From contig JAUXFZ010000079.1 in assembly GCA_030622585.1 (NCBI GenBank), positions 1 to 8,427 of the forward strand: a stretch of 8,427 bases of DNA. Direction: 5' to 3'. Under the pieces are notes generated by a model that was not told where the DNA came from, ran no database searches, and saw only the letters and a program-made list of their open reading frames with translations. Position numbers and translations under genes: made by a program. This document shows, piece after piece, positions 1 through 6,373 of this stretch. Positions within the stretch are counted from its first letter, which is position 1; every line of letters starts with the position of its first letter. This stretch comes from Myxococcales bacterium. GTDB lineage: Bacteria > Myxococcota_A > Polyangia > Polyangiales > Houyiibacteriaceae.

Positions 1-262
1 AGATGAACTCGGTGCCCTGCGCAGTGACCCCCAGCAAGGCAATGACCACGTCGTTCAGAACCGCGAACAGGCGAAGTCCAACGTCGGTCTTCATCACGAG
101 GACGCCGAACGACACCTGCAAGCCGATACCCCAGCCGATCACCCGCCACGGCACTCGGTCACGGTGGTTGGAGAGGAGCCACGCGATGCCCACCATCGCA
201 AACAGCCCAAACAACGAGATCAAACGCTGCCAAAACGGAACCGCCCCCACGTCGCTCAACAT
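1..262 (-). CDS. NupC-type concentrative nucleoside transporter, N-terminal part (cut by window edge)
   Basis: Only the first 87 codons lie in the window; the gene continues past position 1. The translation starts MLSDVGAVPFWQRLISLFGL and shows two hydrophobic stretches. The first, at about residues 14-31, is followed by SNHRDRVPWRVIGWGIGLQ at about 32-50. The second contains the segment LLGVTAQGTEF. The pattern 'SN.R..VPWR...WG.GLQ..FG..V..T..G' followed by 'LL..T..G..F' is the N-terminal signature I recognise for the CNT/NupC family, inner-membrane symporters that import nucleosides with H+ or Na+. The start is fixed: reading upstream in frame, an in-frame TAG occurs with no other start codon before this ATG. 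The gene begins 24 bp after the sulfotransferase stop on the same strand, so it is probably the last or a late gene of that operon. No good Shine-Dalgarno is visible; the nearest purine run, AGGAAAAG, is too far upstream. Substrate preference cannot be judged from this fragment. Confidence 0.8.
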   Translation of the reverse strand, partial: MLSDVGAVPFWQRLISLFGLFAMVGIAWLLSNHRDRVPWRVIGWGIGLQVSFGVLVMKTDVGLRLFAVLNDVVIALLGVTAQGTEFI

Positions 263-286
263 CGGGCCCGATACTATCCGCTTTTC

Positions 287-1567
287 CTATTCGTAGGGGA
301 CTTTGAAGCGGGCGCGGTAGGGGGCGATTCGGGCTTCTACATCGTCTTTGGTCATGCCAAAGTCCGCTAGGGAATATGCGTGGCGACCGTACTTGTGTTG
401 CTTGTTGACCTTGCGAGAGGACTGCATCGCCTGTCGGGCATCGGCGGCGAGGGGCGCGCCCGCCGCTTCGTAGATGCGCTCGACTTCGGGCATCGGGTCT
501 TTGATCAGGTCGTAGTATGAAACGTCGATGAAGCCCTTGTCGTTGAGCCGCTCCCGCGTAGCCAACGTGCGCCGCGCCATGTTCTCGATCTTGCCGAGCC
601 AATGGCTTGCCACTCGGTGGGGGTCGACATCGTCGCTGAAAATCATCTGCAGGTGGGTGAGCATGCTGAAGAGCGACGGGCTCGTCTTGAGTGGGTCACG
701 GTGCGTGTGGACAATGGTCGCGTTGGGAAACACCTCGAGGAGCGGATCGAAGTACTCTTGGTGGTGAGGCGTCTTGAGCACCCAGCGCACGTCTTTGCCG
801 ATACCAGGTCGCTGCCATTGCAGGTACTGCATCATCCTCTTCAACGCCTGGTAGGCGGGCACGTGATCCTGCACCTCCAGCCACTTGGAGTACGTCGGCA
901 CGTTCATCATCGCCTCGGGCGTCGTGGTCAGGAACGCCTGCTCGAGGAGGATCACTTCCTCCTCGGGTGCATCCGGCTCGGCGGGATGAATCGCGAAGAA
1001 GCCGGGCGACATGTACTTGAGCCCCTTGGCGGCCGCGGCGGCCTGCGCAAATCGCGGGTCTCTCTTCTGCCCGGTGGTGGGTTTCGCGGGCGCGGGATTG
1101 ATCGCTTCCCAGGAGGCCAGCGATCGAATCGCCGGGTCCTGCGCGATCAGGCGATGCAGCATGGTCGTCCCGGTGCGGGCCAATCCCGCTACGATGATGG
1201 GCGCCTCGACCGGAATATCGAGGATCTCCGGGTGCCGCTTGATGTTGTCCTGCGCCACCAGCTTGTTCCTGAGCACCCCAACAATCCGGCCTCGAATGAT
1301 CATGTGACCCACCGGGTTCAGCGCCGCCTCTCGATTGATCGAGTCGGCTAGGACTTCGAGGGGTTCGAGGAAACCCTCGTCGCCGAAGTCGCTCAGCCCC
1401 GCCTTGCGACGCGCATCCGACAGGACGTCGTTCACGGTGATCGGCTTTGCCCCGATACCGATACCAGACAGGAGTCGCCCTACTCGGTTCGCGATCGCGA
1501 TCGCCTTCGGCCGGTACGGACGGTCGAAGGCGGCCGTGACGTCGCTCGGCGACATCGAGGGCCTCAT
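287..1567 (-). CDS. PAPS-dependent sulfotransferase family protein (Sulfotransfer_3 type)
   Basis: A 426-residue cytosolic enzyme predicted to move a sulfonate group from PAPS to a hydroxyl (or amine) acceptor. The 5'-phosphosulfate-binding loop is GLARTGTTMLHRL (residues 128-140). The 3'-phosphate-binding segment is IVHTHRDPLKTSPSL (285-299), with the expected Arg (290) and Ser (296). Between them lie an EEE cluster (202-204) and WVLKTPHHQEY (262-272), both typical of this bacterial branch. The N-terminal ~110 residues are an alpha-helical extension that these longer bacterial members carry. I chose the ATG at 1567 rather than the one at 1633. It forms an ATGA overlap with the stop of the upstream DUF1214 gene and has a GGAG just before it, whereas the longer start would overlap that gene by 70 bp with an Arg/Ala-rich tail of no family character. 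The overlap implies translational coupling. The acceptor is unknown. DUF1214 and SDR neighbours suggest a lipid, sterol-like or other hydroxylated small molecule, but that is inference. Confidence 0.9.
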   Translation of the reverse strand: MRPSMSPSDVTAAFDRPYRPKAIAIANRVGRLLSGIGIGAKPITVNDVLSDARRKAGLSDFGDEGFLEPLEVLADSINREAALNPVGHMIIRGRIVGVLRNKLVAQDNIKRHPEILDIPVEAPIIVAGLARTGTTMLHRLIAQDPAIRSLASWEAINPAPAKPTTGQKRDPRFAQAAAAAKGLKYMSPGFFAIHPAEPDAPEEEVILLEQAFLTTTPEAMMNVPTYSKWLEVQDHVPAYQALKRMMQYLQWQRPGIGKDVRWVLKTPHHQEYFDPLLEVFPNATIVHTHRDPLKTSPSLFSMLTHLQMIFSDDVDPHRVASHWLGKIENMARRTLATRERLNDKGFIDVSYYDLIKDPMPEVERIYEAAGAPLAADARQAMQSSRKVNKQHKYGRHAYSLADFGMTKDDVEARIAPYRARFKVPYE

Positions 1568-2664
1568 AGCTCCGAGAGCTTCACCACTCGCGTCTGGGGC
1601 TGTGGGTGCTCGTTTGCGCGTACCCATCGCCACAACATCGTGCCCTCTTCATGGCCCACGGTATCGATCCAATTGTCGAAGCCCTCGTCTTGCGCCGCCA
1701 CGACCACTTGCACGGAGCCGTCGGGGCGATACTTCGCCGTGTGCTTGTTCACGTGGATCGGGTAGTAGCGGTAATCGAGTGACTCCATCCAGTAATTGTT
1801 GAGCTGGAAGTTCCAGTGCTCACACTCCGGGGGCGTCGCCTCGATCACGAGCGCTTCGTCCGGCGCGAGCTTCCAGTAGCTGTGGTAGTAGGCGATATCG
1901 GACACACCGCCCGCCTGGTTCGACACCTCTTGTGGCATCCGGGGGAGCTCGTTCGTGCCCTTCTTGAAGTTCTCCGCCCAGCTCGCGAACATCATGGCCG
2001 CCCCGGCAACGAGGCCGGCCGACGTGATCAGACCCTCCGCGCACTTCACGGGGTCAAAGGGCGACGGCCGGCCGTCCCCGCCGATCCGCTCGATTTCGAG
2101 CTCAGCAACGGTTTCGTTCTCACGATCCAGGAACGTCTGGCGCACGATGAGCGTGCCGGTTTCCTTTTCCATCGGCAGCCAATTGCCGGGCTTCTCTTCG
2201 GTGCTGAGAATGATCTCAAAGCGCCCGTCCGGCTCGATCTCTAGCGACGAGGCTTCGAGGTACCCCGTCGGTGGCATGCCACGGCCCTGACCGTAGTTGC
2301 CCATCTGCGTGAAAAAACCCAGGTAGTGAACCGACCCGCGATGGCCACGGATGCGGTACTCGTGCTCGCCGCCAATTGCCGCGTTCTGGTAGTAGTTGTC
2401 CGGGTGGTCGGCGCCCATTTTCGCCGTCTCGTGCACCACACGCTGAAGCACCGGCGCAAGCGGGTCGTTGTGCTCGACGAACGTCTGCAGTGCCGCGCGC
2501 GTAATCCGGCTCAAGTACCGGAAACCTTCCATCCGATTCATGGGGTCGCTCGGCGTGTTTGGACCGAGGACCACGTTCCCGGCCATCTTCAGCGTATCGC
2601 AGAATTGGTTCCACACGGTTCCATCGACGATTTGCTTCTCTTCTTTGCTCAGCTCGTCAGTCAT
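1564..2664 (-). CDS. DUF1214 domain-containing protein
   Basis: A 366-residue soluble protein with no signal peptide or convincing membrane segment. The conserved N-terminal half includes MEGFRYLSRITRAALQ (about 45-60), DNYYQNAAIGGEHEYRIRG (89-107) and a beta-rich middle. The C-terminal DUF1214 region (about 263-350) shows YWKLAPDEALVIE, WNFQLNNYW (284-292), RPDGSVQVVVA (313-323), NWIDT (331-335) and WRWVRA (345-350). These match the usual 'YW...L.NYW / DGS / NW / R' spacing of the family as I know it. Its biochemical role is not established. Members are beta-sandwich proteins often encoded near sulfotransferases and oxidoreductases, so it may handle or bind the substrate of the next gene; that is inference. 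The start is supported by AGGA seven bases upstream (2672-2675), which overlaps the TAG stop of the preceding SDR gene. The gene is therefore coupled on both sides. Confidence 0.85.
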   Translation of the reverse strand: MTDELSKEEKQIVDGTVWNQFCDTLKMAGNVVLGPNTPSDPMNRMEGFRYLSRITRAALQTFVEHNDPLAPVLQRVVHETAKMGADHPDNYYQNAAIGGEHEYRIRGHRGSVHYLGFFTQMGNYGQGRGMPPTGYLEASSLEIEPDGRFEIILSTEEKPGNWLPMEKETGTLIVRQTFLDRENETVAELEIERIGGDGRPSPFDPVKCAEGLITSAGLVAGAAMMFASWAENFKKGTNELPRMPQEVSNQAGGVSDIAYYHSYWKLAPDEALVIEATPPECEHWNFQLNNYWMESLDYRYYPIHVNKHTAKYRPDGSVQVVVAAQDEGFDNWIDTVGHEEGTMLWRWVRANEHPQPQTRVVKLSEL

Positions 2665-2671
2665 TCGATTG

Positions 2672-2675
2672 TCCT
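2672..2675 (-). promoter_or_regulatory. Shine-Dalgarno of the DUF1214 gene, embedded in the SDR stop codon
   Basis: On the minus strand the text is TAGGACAATCGAATG. The AGGA lies seven bases before the ATG at 2664, and its first two bases belong to the TAG stop of the upstream SDR gene (2674-2676). A ribosome terminating on the SDR frame would sit on this site, which favours re-initiation on the next gene. Confidence 0.55.
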
Positions 2676-3687
2676 ACGTCACATCGTGCCTGCGAAGAAG
2701 CTCCTCGGTCTTGCTCCAGAGCAAGGCACCCTTCTCGGGGTCCATCGAGGGCTCCGATGATTCCTTGACCCGCAGCATGTGCATGTACTCGCCGGTCTTC
2801 GCGCCCATCTCGTCGGCGGCCACCAGGTAATCGACCGGGATCGAAGCCTTCTCGGGACTCTGGAAGAATACGGCCATCACCGGCTTGAGGATGGGCTTGA
2901 GCCAGGTAGGCGCCTCACGCGCCATGTTGGAGTTGATCGCGCCAGGACAAATGGCGTGCACGCAGACATCCGGAACGTTGCCGTTGCCGCCAGGGTTGAG
3001 GCGCCTCGACAGCTCTTGGAAAAAGGTCGTTAGGTGCAGCTTGCTGAGGCCGTAGTATTTCACTCCATCGGCCACGCCATATTCGTTTGGTTCGCCGAAC
3101 GTGTCGAAGTCAATTGGGATCGAGCTCCGGTGGGTCTCCGATGAAACGAAAATCACCCGCGGGGGATCCTCGGCACGCGAATTGTTGCCGTAGACCGCGT
3201 TCGGGATGACCCCGTCGTGGAGCAGGCGGTCGAGCACGACGAACTTCGCGAGGAAATTCACCGCGAACATCAACTCGAGGCCGTGCTTGCTCGTGCGGGA
3301 GGTCACTGGAACGACGCCTGCATTGAACACGGCAACATCGAGCGTAATGCGTCGATCACGCAGCTCGTCGCAGAAGGCGGTCATCGAATCGAAGTCGCTG
3401 AGGTCGACCTGAATCATTTCGACGCTGTCGCTTCCGCTCGCGGCGCGAACGTCGTCGCCAGCTTCAGGGATCCCGCTCCGGCATGCCATGATCACGTGCG
3501 CGCCGCGGCTTGCCAGTCGAATCGCGACCGCCTTGCCGAGCCCGCTATTGGCGCCGGTGACCAGACACGTCCGCCCGTCGAGCCGAACGCGTCTCGGCAC
3601 GGGTGCGACTTTCGGATCTTTACTTCGCTGGTCGAGCAGCCCGCTCAGGATAGCGGTGAGCGGGTTGCTATGGGACCGGTTCGCCAT
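2674..3687 (-). CDS. SDR-family NAD(P)-dependent oxidoreductase (retinol dehydrogenase / protochlorophyllide reductase-like)
   Basis: A 337-residue short-chain dehydrogenase/reductase. The Rossmann cofactor motif TGANSGLG is at residues 44-51. An Arg follows beta-2 in MACRS (R70), which usually favours NADP(H). The adenine-ring Asp is in VDLSD (95), NAG is at 122-124 and the structural Asn is in VNFL (144). The catalytic set is VSSET (Ser 182/183) and YYGLSK, giving Y212xxxK216. CPGA at 248-251 is the conserved PG turn. The first 35 residues before the fold are longer than in classical SDRs, and the ~330-residue length plus the asparagine-rich insert before the catalytic Ser resemble the retinol dehydrogenase/WW-oxidoreductase/POR branch. 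It probably oxidises an alcohol or reduces a carbonyl of a hydrophobic substrate; the exact substrate is unknown. It follows pdxJ by 33 bp and precedes the DUF1214 gene by 9 bp, so it belongs to the same transcript. No clear Shine-Dalgarno precedes this ATG. The next Met in frame lies well inside the fold, so the start is reasonably safe. Confidence 0.88.
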   Translation of the reverse strand: MANRSHSNPLTAILSGLLDQRSKDPKVAPVPRRVRLDGRTCLVTGANSGLGKAVAIRLASRGAHVIMACRSGIPEAGDDVRAASGSDSVEMIQVDLSDFDSMTAFCDELRDRRITLDVAVFNAGVVPVTSRTSKHGLELMFAVNFLAKFVVLDRLLHDGVIPNAVYGNNSRAEDPPRVIFVSSETHRSSIPIDFDTFGEPNEYGVADGVKYYGLSKLHLTTFFQELSRRLNPGGNGNVPDVCVHAICPGAINSNMAREAPTWLKPILKPVMAVFFQSPEKASIPVDYLVAADEMGAKTGEYMHMLRVKESSEPSMDPEKGALLWSKTEELLRRHDVT

Positions 3688-3720
3688 GGCGGGAGCACTC
3701 TAGGAAAGTCGGCTTCGCTG

Positions 3721-4461
3721 TCAACGCGAGTCGGTAATTCGTAGGTATTCCTCGACCATAGTCCCCAACCCGACGAAGAGCGCGCGCGCGATCAAGGCGT
3801 GCCCAATGGAGACCTCGTCGATGCCTGGCAACGTGAGGTAGGTCGGCAGGTTTGCGCGGTCGAGGTCATGTCCCGCGTTGACACCGAGGCCGTTTCTAGT
3901 CGCGCGTTTGGATGCAGCCCGATACCGTTCGAGACTCTGCTCCAACACCTCACCACCGTGTTCGAACGCCCTCGCGTAGGGCTCGGTGTACAGCTCGACG
4001 CGGTCTGCACCAAGCTCGGCGGCCCAGTCGATCGGCGCCGGCTCCGGATCGACGAACACACTCACCCGGACGCCGTGGTCGTGGAAACGCTGAATGATCT
4101 CACGGAGCTCGCCCTTGGGAGTGTCCGCCGGCCAACCGGCCTCGCTCGTCAGCTCTCCCGGCCGGACCGGCACCAGCGTGCATTGGTCGGGTCGCGCCTT
4201 CTCGACCATCTCGACGAGAGCCGGGCGCGGGTTGCCCTCGATGTTGTACTCGACGCGGTCACGCAGGGGCGCAAGCGCCTCAGCAATCTCGTACACGTCG
4301 GCCGGCCGGATGTGCCGCTCGTCCACACGGGGATGCACGGTGATCCCCGGAGCTCCCGCTTCGACGCACACCTTCACGGCCTCCAACACGCTCGGAACCG
4401 TTCCTCCCCGCGAATTGCGGAGCGTAGCGACTTTGTTCACGTTCACGCTGAGCCGAGCCAT
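3721..4461 (-). CDS. pdxJ: Pyridoxine 5'-phosphate synthase PdxJ
   Basis: 246 residues, close to the 243 of the E. coli enzyme. PdxJ condenses 1-deoxyxylulose 5-phosphate with 3-amino-2-oxopropyl phosphate to give pyridoxine 5'-phosphate, the last ring-forming step of the DXP-dependent vitamin B6 route, in the cytosol as a TIM-barrel oligomer. Recognisable segments are VNVNKVATLRNSRGG (6-20), ITVHPRVDERHIR (40-52, with His43, Arg45 and His50), EYNIEGNP (71-78, with the catalytic Glu at 75), GLGVNAGHDL (191-200, with His198) and VSIGHALIARAL (217-228). The catalytic His/Glu/His set known from E. coli (His45, Glu72, His193) is therefore intact. The N-terminal strand reads VNVNK, not the enterobacterial VNIDH, so this is the sequence type I associate with Bacteroidota-like PdxJ. 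I chose the ATG at 4461 because homologues begin with this MARLSVN-like sequence; a longer frame to 4524 adds 21 non-conserved residues. It is the first gene of the minus-strand operon and faces a PaaX-type regulator. Confidence 0.93.
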   Translation of the reverse strand: MARLSVNVNKVATLRNSRGGTVPSVLEAVKVCVEAGAPGITVHPRVDERHIRPADVYEIAEALAPLRDRVEYNIEGNPRPALVEMVEKARPDQCTLVPVRPGELTSEAGWPADTPKGELREIIQRFHDHGVRVSVFVDPEPAPIDWAAELGADRVELYTEPYARAFEHGGEVLEQSLERYRAASKRATRNGLGVNAGHDLDRANLPTYLTLPGIDEVSIGHALIARALFVGLGTMVEEYLRITDSR

Positions 4462-4550
4462 CGCGGGCAGTCTTAGCCGCCAACGCGACTTCTGCCAGCA
4501 TCGACTGGCCGCCGATTGCAGCATGCGCTACACCAAAACTGAAACATGTT

Positions 4551-4566
4551 CTATTACGCGTGATAG
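4551..4566. promoter_or_regulatory. 16-bp near-perfect palindrome, candidate operator
   Basis: The sequence CTATTACGCGTGATAG is an inverted repeat in which 14 of 16 positions pair; only the fourth pair from the centre is mismatched. Its dyad centre is between 4558 and 4559. It is immediately preceded by the perfect 8-bp palindrome AACATGTT (4543-4550). It lies 32 bp upstream of the regulator's ATG and 89 bp from the pdxJ ATG. PaaX-family proteins bind as dimers to inverted repeats and often control their own promoter, so autoregulation is a reasonable guess. Binding is not shown by the sequence. Confidence 0.45.
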
Positions 4567-4584
4567 AGTATTTTATTGTGCAGT

Positions 4585-4594
4585 GTAATATTAC
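4585..4594. repeat. Perfect 10-bp palindrome next to the regulator start codon
   Basis: GTAATATTAC is fully self-complementary and ends four bases before the ATG at 4599. The octamer TATTACGC occurs both here (4589-4596) and inside the upstream palindrome (4552-4559), 37 bp apart in the same orientation. It may be a second operator half-site, or it may simply be the -10 region with a chance symmetry. Confidence 0.35.
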
Positions 4595-4598
4595 GCCT

Positions 4599-5390
4599 AT
4601 GAATGTGAGCGCCAAAGCCGTCGTGCTGGAAGTCCTTTCCGCCGGCGAGTCGATTTACAACGGAGTCCTGCCGGTGCGTTCGCTCGTGCAGGCTGCATCG
4701 GTTTTCGACATCGCCGAAAACAGCGTGCGCGTCGCGATTGTCCGCATGCGGGCGGAAGGGCTCCTCGAGTCTCCGGGACGCGGGGAGTACCGCCTTGGCC
4801 CAAGCGCCCAGGTCGTGAACGACAAAATCCACGGATGGCGAACGATATCGCATCGCGTCGGCGATTGGGACGGGTCGTGGGCGGCGGTCTTCATAGCAGA
4901 CCTCTCGCGTACCGATCGCCCGGCTCTGCGCCGACGGCTGCGCGCGCTCCGCTACCTCGGCTTCGAGGAGCTCAAGTCCGGCCTTTTCCTGAGGCCCAAC
5001 AACCTGACGCTCGGCATCGACGGCATTCGTGAAGAGCTTGGCGCCCTCGGCCTCGATGCGGACGCGTCTGTGTTTCGTATGGAGGAGCTGAGCCCGGATC
5101 AGGAGCGCCGCGCGCGTGCTCTGTGGGATAGCCCGGGCCTCGAGCAAACCTACTCGAAGCTCCATGGAGACCTGACCATGAGCTTGAACCGTTTGGAAGA
5201 GCTGCCTCTCAATGACTCCGTGCGCGAAGCGTTTCTGCTTGGACGAGAAGGCATTCGCCACGTGGTCCTCGACCCGCTCCTCCCCGAGCCCTTAGTAGAC
5301 GAAGACAAGCGCTCTTCCATGGTCAACGTCCTGCAGAACTACTGCGACAAGGGGCTGAACCTCTGGGCTCGCTTCCTCGAAATCGATTAA
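4599..5390 (+). CDS. PaaX-family transcriptional regulator
   Basis: 263 residues, slightly shorter than E. coli PaaX (316). The architecture is that of the PaaX family. A winged helix-turn-helix covers about 5-67 (AKAVVLEVL, then NSVRVAIVRMRAEGLLESPG, then the wing GRGEYRLG). A Cas2-like central domain covers about 90-160 (GSWAAVFIADLSRTDRPALR and ALRYLGFEELKSGLFLRPNN). A C-terminal helical PaaX domain covers about 165-260 (LSPDQERRARALWDSPGLEQ, then the region around FLLGREGIRHVVLDPLLPEP). In E. coli PaaX represses phenylacetate genes and is released by phenylacetyl-CoA; by analogy this protein may sense an acyl-CoA-type ligand, but no phenylacetate genes are present here. I prefer the ATG at 4599. 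An in-frame GTG at 4578 and an ATG at 4560 would add residues without family similarity and run through the palindromic region. It is divergent from the pdxJ operon and lies 50 bp before a lipase-like gene, so either unit could be its target. Confidence 0.87.
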   Translation: MNVSAKAVVLEVLSAGESIYNGVLPVRSLVQAASVFDIAENSVRVAIVRMRAEGLLESPGRGEYRLGPSAQVVNDKIHGWRTISHRVGDWDGSWAAVFIADLSRTDRPALRRRLRALRYLGFEELKSGLFLRPNNLTLGIDGIREELGALGLDADASVFRMEELSPDQERRARALWDSPGLEQTYSKLHGDLTMSLNRLEELPLNDSVREAFLLGREGIRHVVLDPLLPEPLVDEDKRSSMVNVLQNYCDKGLNLWARFLEID

Positions 5391-5440
5391 TGGGATGAGA
5401 CCCCTTTTGCGGGGGCGCAATTCGAGTATGGTGCCGGGGT

Positions 5441-6373
5441 ATGAGGTCGGCGGATTTTGCATTTCAGACGGTGGACGGGGCGAACCTTCACGTGAGCGGC
5501 TGGGCCGTGGAAGCGCCCAAGGCGATTGTTCAGGTGTTGCACGGGATGGCCGAATACGGCTCTCGGTATGCGCGCCTTGCCGAAGCGCTGGCTGCGGCGG
5601 GGTACACCACGTACGCGCACGACCATCGCGGGCACGGCGAGAGTATTCCCGACGGGAGCCCGCCCGGCCACATGGCCGACAGCGACAGCTGGAATCGCAT
5701 CGTCGAAGACGCGCACGGCGTCAATCGCGAGATCGCCAAGCGCCACCCCGGCCTGCCGATCATCGTGCTCGGACACTCGATGGGCTCGTTCGTGCTGCAG
5801 CAACTGCTCTTCGAGCACCCGAACGACATGGTTGCCGCGGCGCTATCCGCATCGAACGGCAAACCTCCCGCCATCGCGGCGGTGGGCAAGCTCGTGGCGC
5901 GGATCGAACGCGCGCGCGTCGGCAAGCGCAAGCCGAGCCCTGTCCTGCAACGCCTCACCTTCGGCGAATACAACAAGGCTTTCTCACCGGCACGCACCGA
6001 GTTCGATTGGCTTTCGCGCGACCCCGAAGAGGTCGACAAGTACATCGCCGACCCCCTTCTCGGCTTTGCCGTATCGACTCAGACCTGGCTCGACTTGTTG
6101 AATGCGCTCAACCGGATCGCGAACCCGAACAATGTCGCGAAGGTTCCCAAGGGCATGCCTCTCTACCTCTTTGCAGGCGACCAAGATCAGGTCGGCGACA
6201 GCGGTAAGGGAATGAAGAGTCTCCACGACTCGTACAAGCGCGCGGCGATCTTCGACGTGCGACTCAAGCTCTACCCCGCCGGACGACATGAGATGCTGAA
6301 CGAGTCCAATCGCCAAGAAGTGACCGACGACTTCATCGCCTGGTGCGACGAGGTCGTCGCGGCCCAAGCCTAG
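5441..6373 (+). CDS. Alpha/beta hydrolase, monoacylglycerol lipase / lysophospholipase-like (Hydrolase_4)
   Basis: 310 residues, the normal length for this family, with no signal peptide, so cytosolic or loosely membrane-associated. The order of motifs is classical. The oxyanion segment is VLHGMAEYGSRY (32-43), followed by AHDHRGHGES (59-68). The nucleophile elbow is GHSMGS (111-116) with Ser113. The acid residue is in LFAGDQDQVGD (243-253, most likely Asp249) and the catalytic His is His283 in GRHEMLNES. The 'LHG.AE...RY' and 'DHRGHG.S' signatures with 'GRHE.LNE' are those of monoacylglycerol lipase-type hydrolases, which cleave the ester of monoacylglycerols or lysophospholipids. It starts 50 bp after the PaaX-like gene on the same strand and is probably co-transcribed with it. 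Only a weak GGGG precedes the ATG. Its TAG stop overlaps the convergent stop of the bpsA-type gene. Natural substrate is unproven. Confidence 0.88.
   Translation: MRSADFAFQTVDGANLHVSGWAVEAPKAIVQVLHGMAEYGSRYARLAEALAAAGYTTYAHDHRGHGESIPDGSPPGHMADSDSWNRIVEDAHGVNREIAKRHPGLPIIVLGHSMGSFVLQQLLFEHPNDMVAAALSASNGKPPAIAAVGKLVARIERARVGKRKPSPVLQRLTFGEYNKAFSPARTEFDWLSRDPEEVDKYIADPLLGFAVSTQTWLDLLNALNRIANPNNVAKVPKGMPLYLFAGDQDQVGDSGKGMKSLHDSYKRAAIFDVRLKLYPAGRHEMLNESNRQEVTDDFIAWCDEVVAAQA

Larger units (their letters stand above)
4462..4598. promoter_or_regulatory. Divergent promoter region between pdxJ and the PaaX-like regulator
   Basis: 137 bp between two divergent start codons. The half nearest the regulator (about 4530-4598) is clearly more AT-rich than the surrounding coding DNA, as expected for a promoter. 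It must hold the promoters of both the five-gene minus operon and the regulator-hydrolase pair. TAATAT at 4586-4591 and TATTTT at 4569-4574 could serve as -10 elements for the plus strand, but neither has a convincing -35 partner, so I do not assign exact promoters. Neither start codon has a good Shine-Dalgarno. Confidence 0.5.

Noticed and set aside
602..1351. 249-residue plus-strand open frame opposite the sulfotransferase gene
   Set aside because: It is Arg/His/Val-rich with no family features and mirrors the codons of a clearly conserved gene; long antisense frames are expected in GC-rich DNA.
1488..1506. Tandem GCGATC repeats resembling the HIP1 octamer
   Set aside because: They encode an Ala-Ile-Ala-Ile run within the sulfotransferase and occur only once; coding explains them.
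1567..1633. Longer start for the sulfotransferase at 1633
   Set aside because: It would overlap the upstream gene by 70 bp and adds non-conserved residues; the ATGA overlap at 1564-1567 is the better start.
3799..4476. 225-residue plus-strand open frame opposite pdxJ
   Set aside because: pdxJ on the other strand has full motif support; this frame has low-complexity composition and no recognisable motif.
4554..5261. 235-residue minus-strand frame opposite the PaaX-like gene
   Set aside because: It is the shadow of a gene with three recognisable PaaX domains.
5400..5417. Possible terminator hairpin after the PaaX-like gene (CCCC..GGGG)
   Set aside because: The stem is only about four to five pairs and is not followed by a T run, so it is unlikely to stop transcription before the hydrolase gene.
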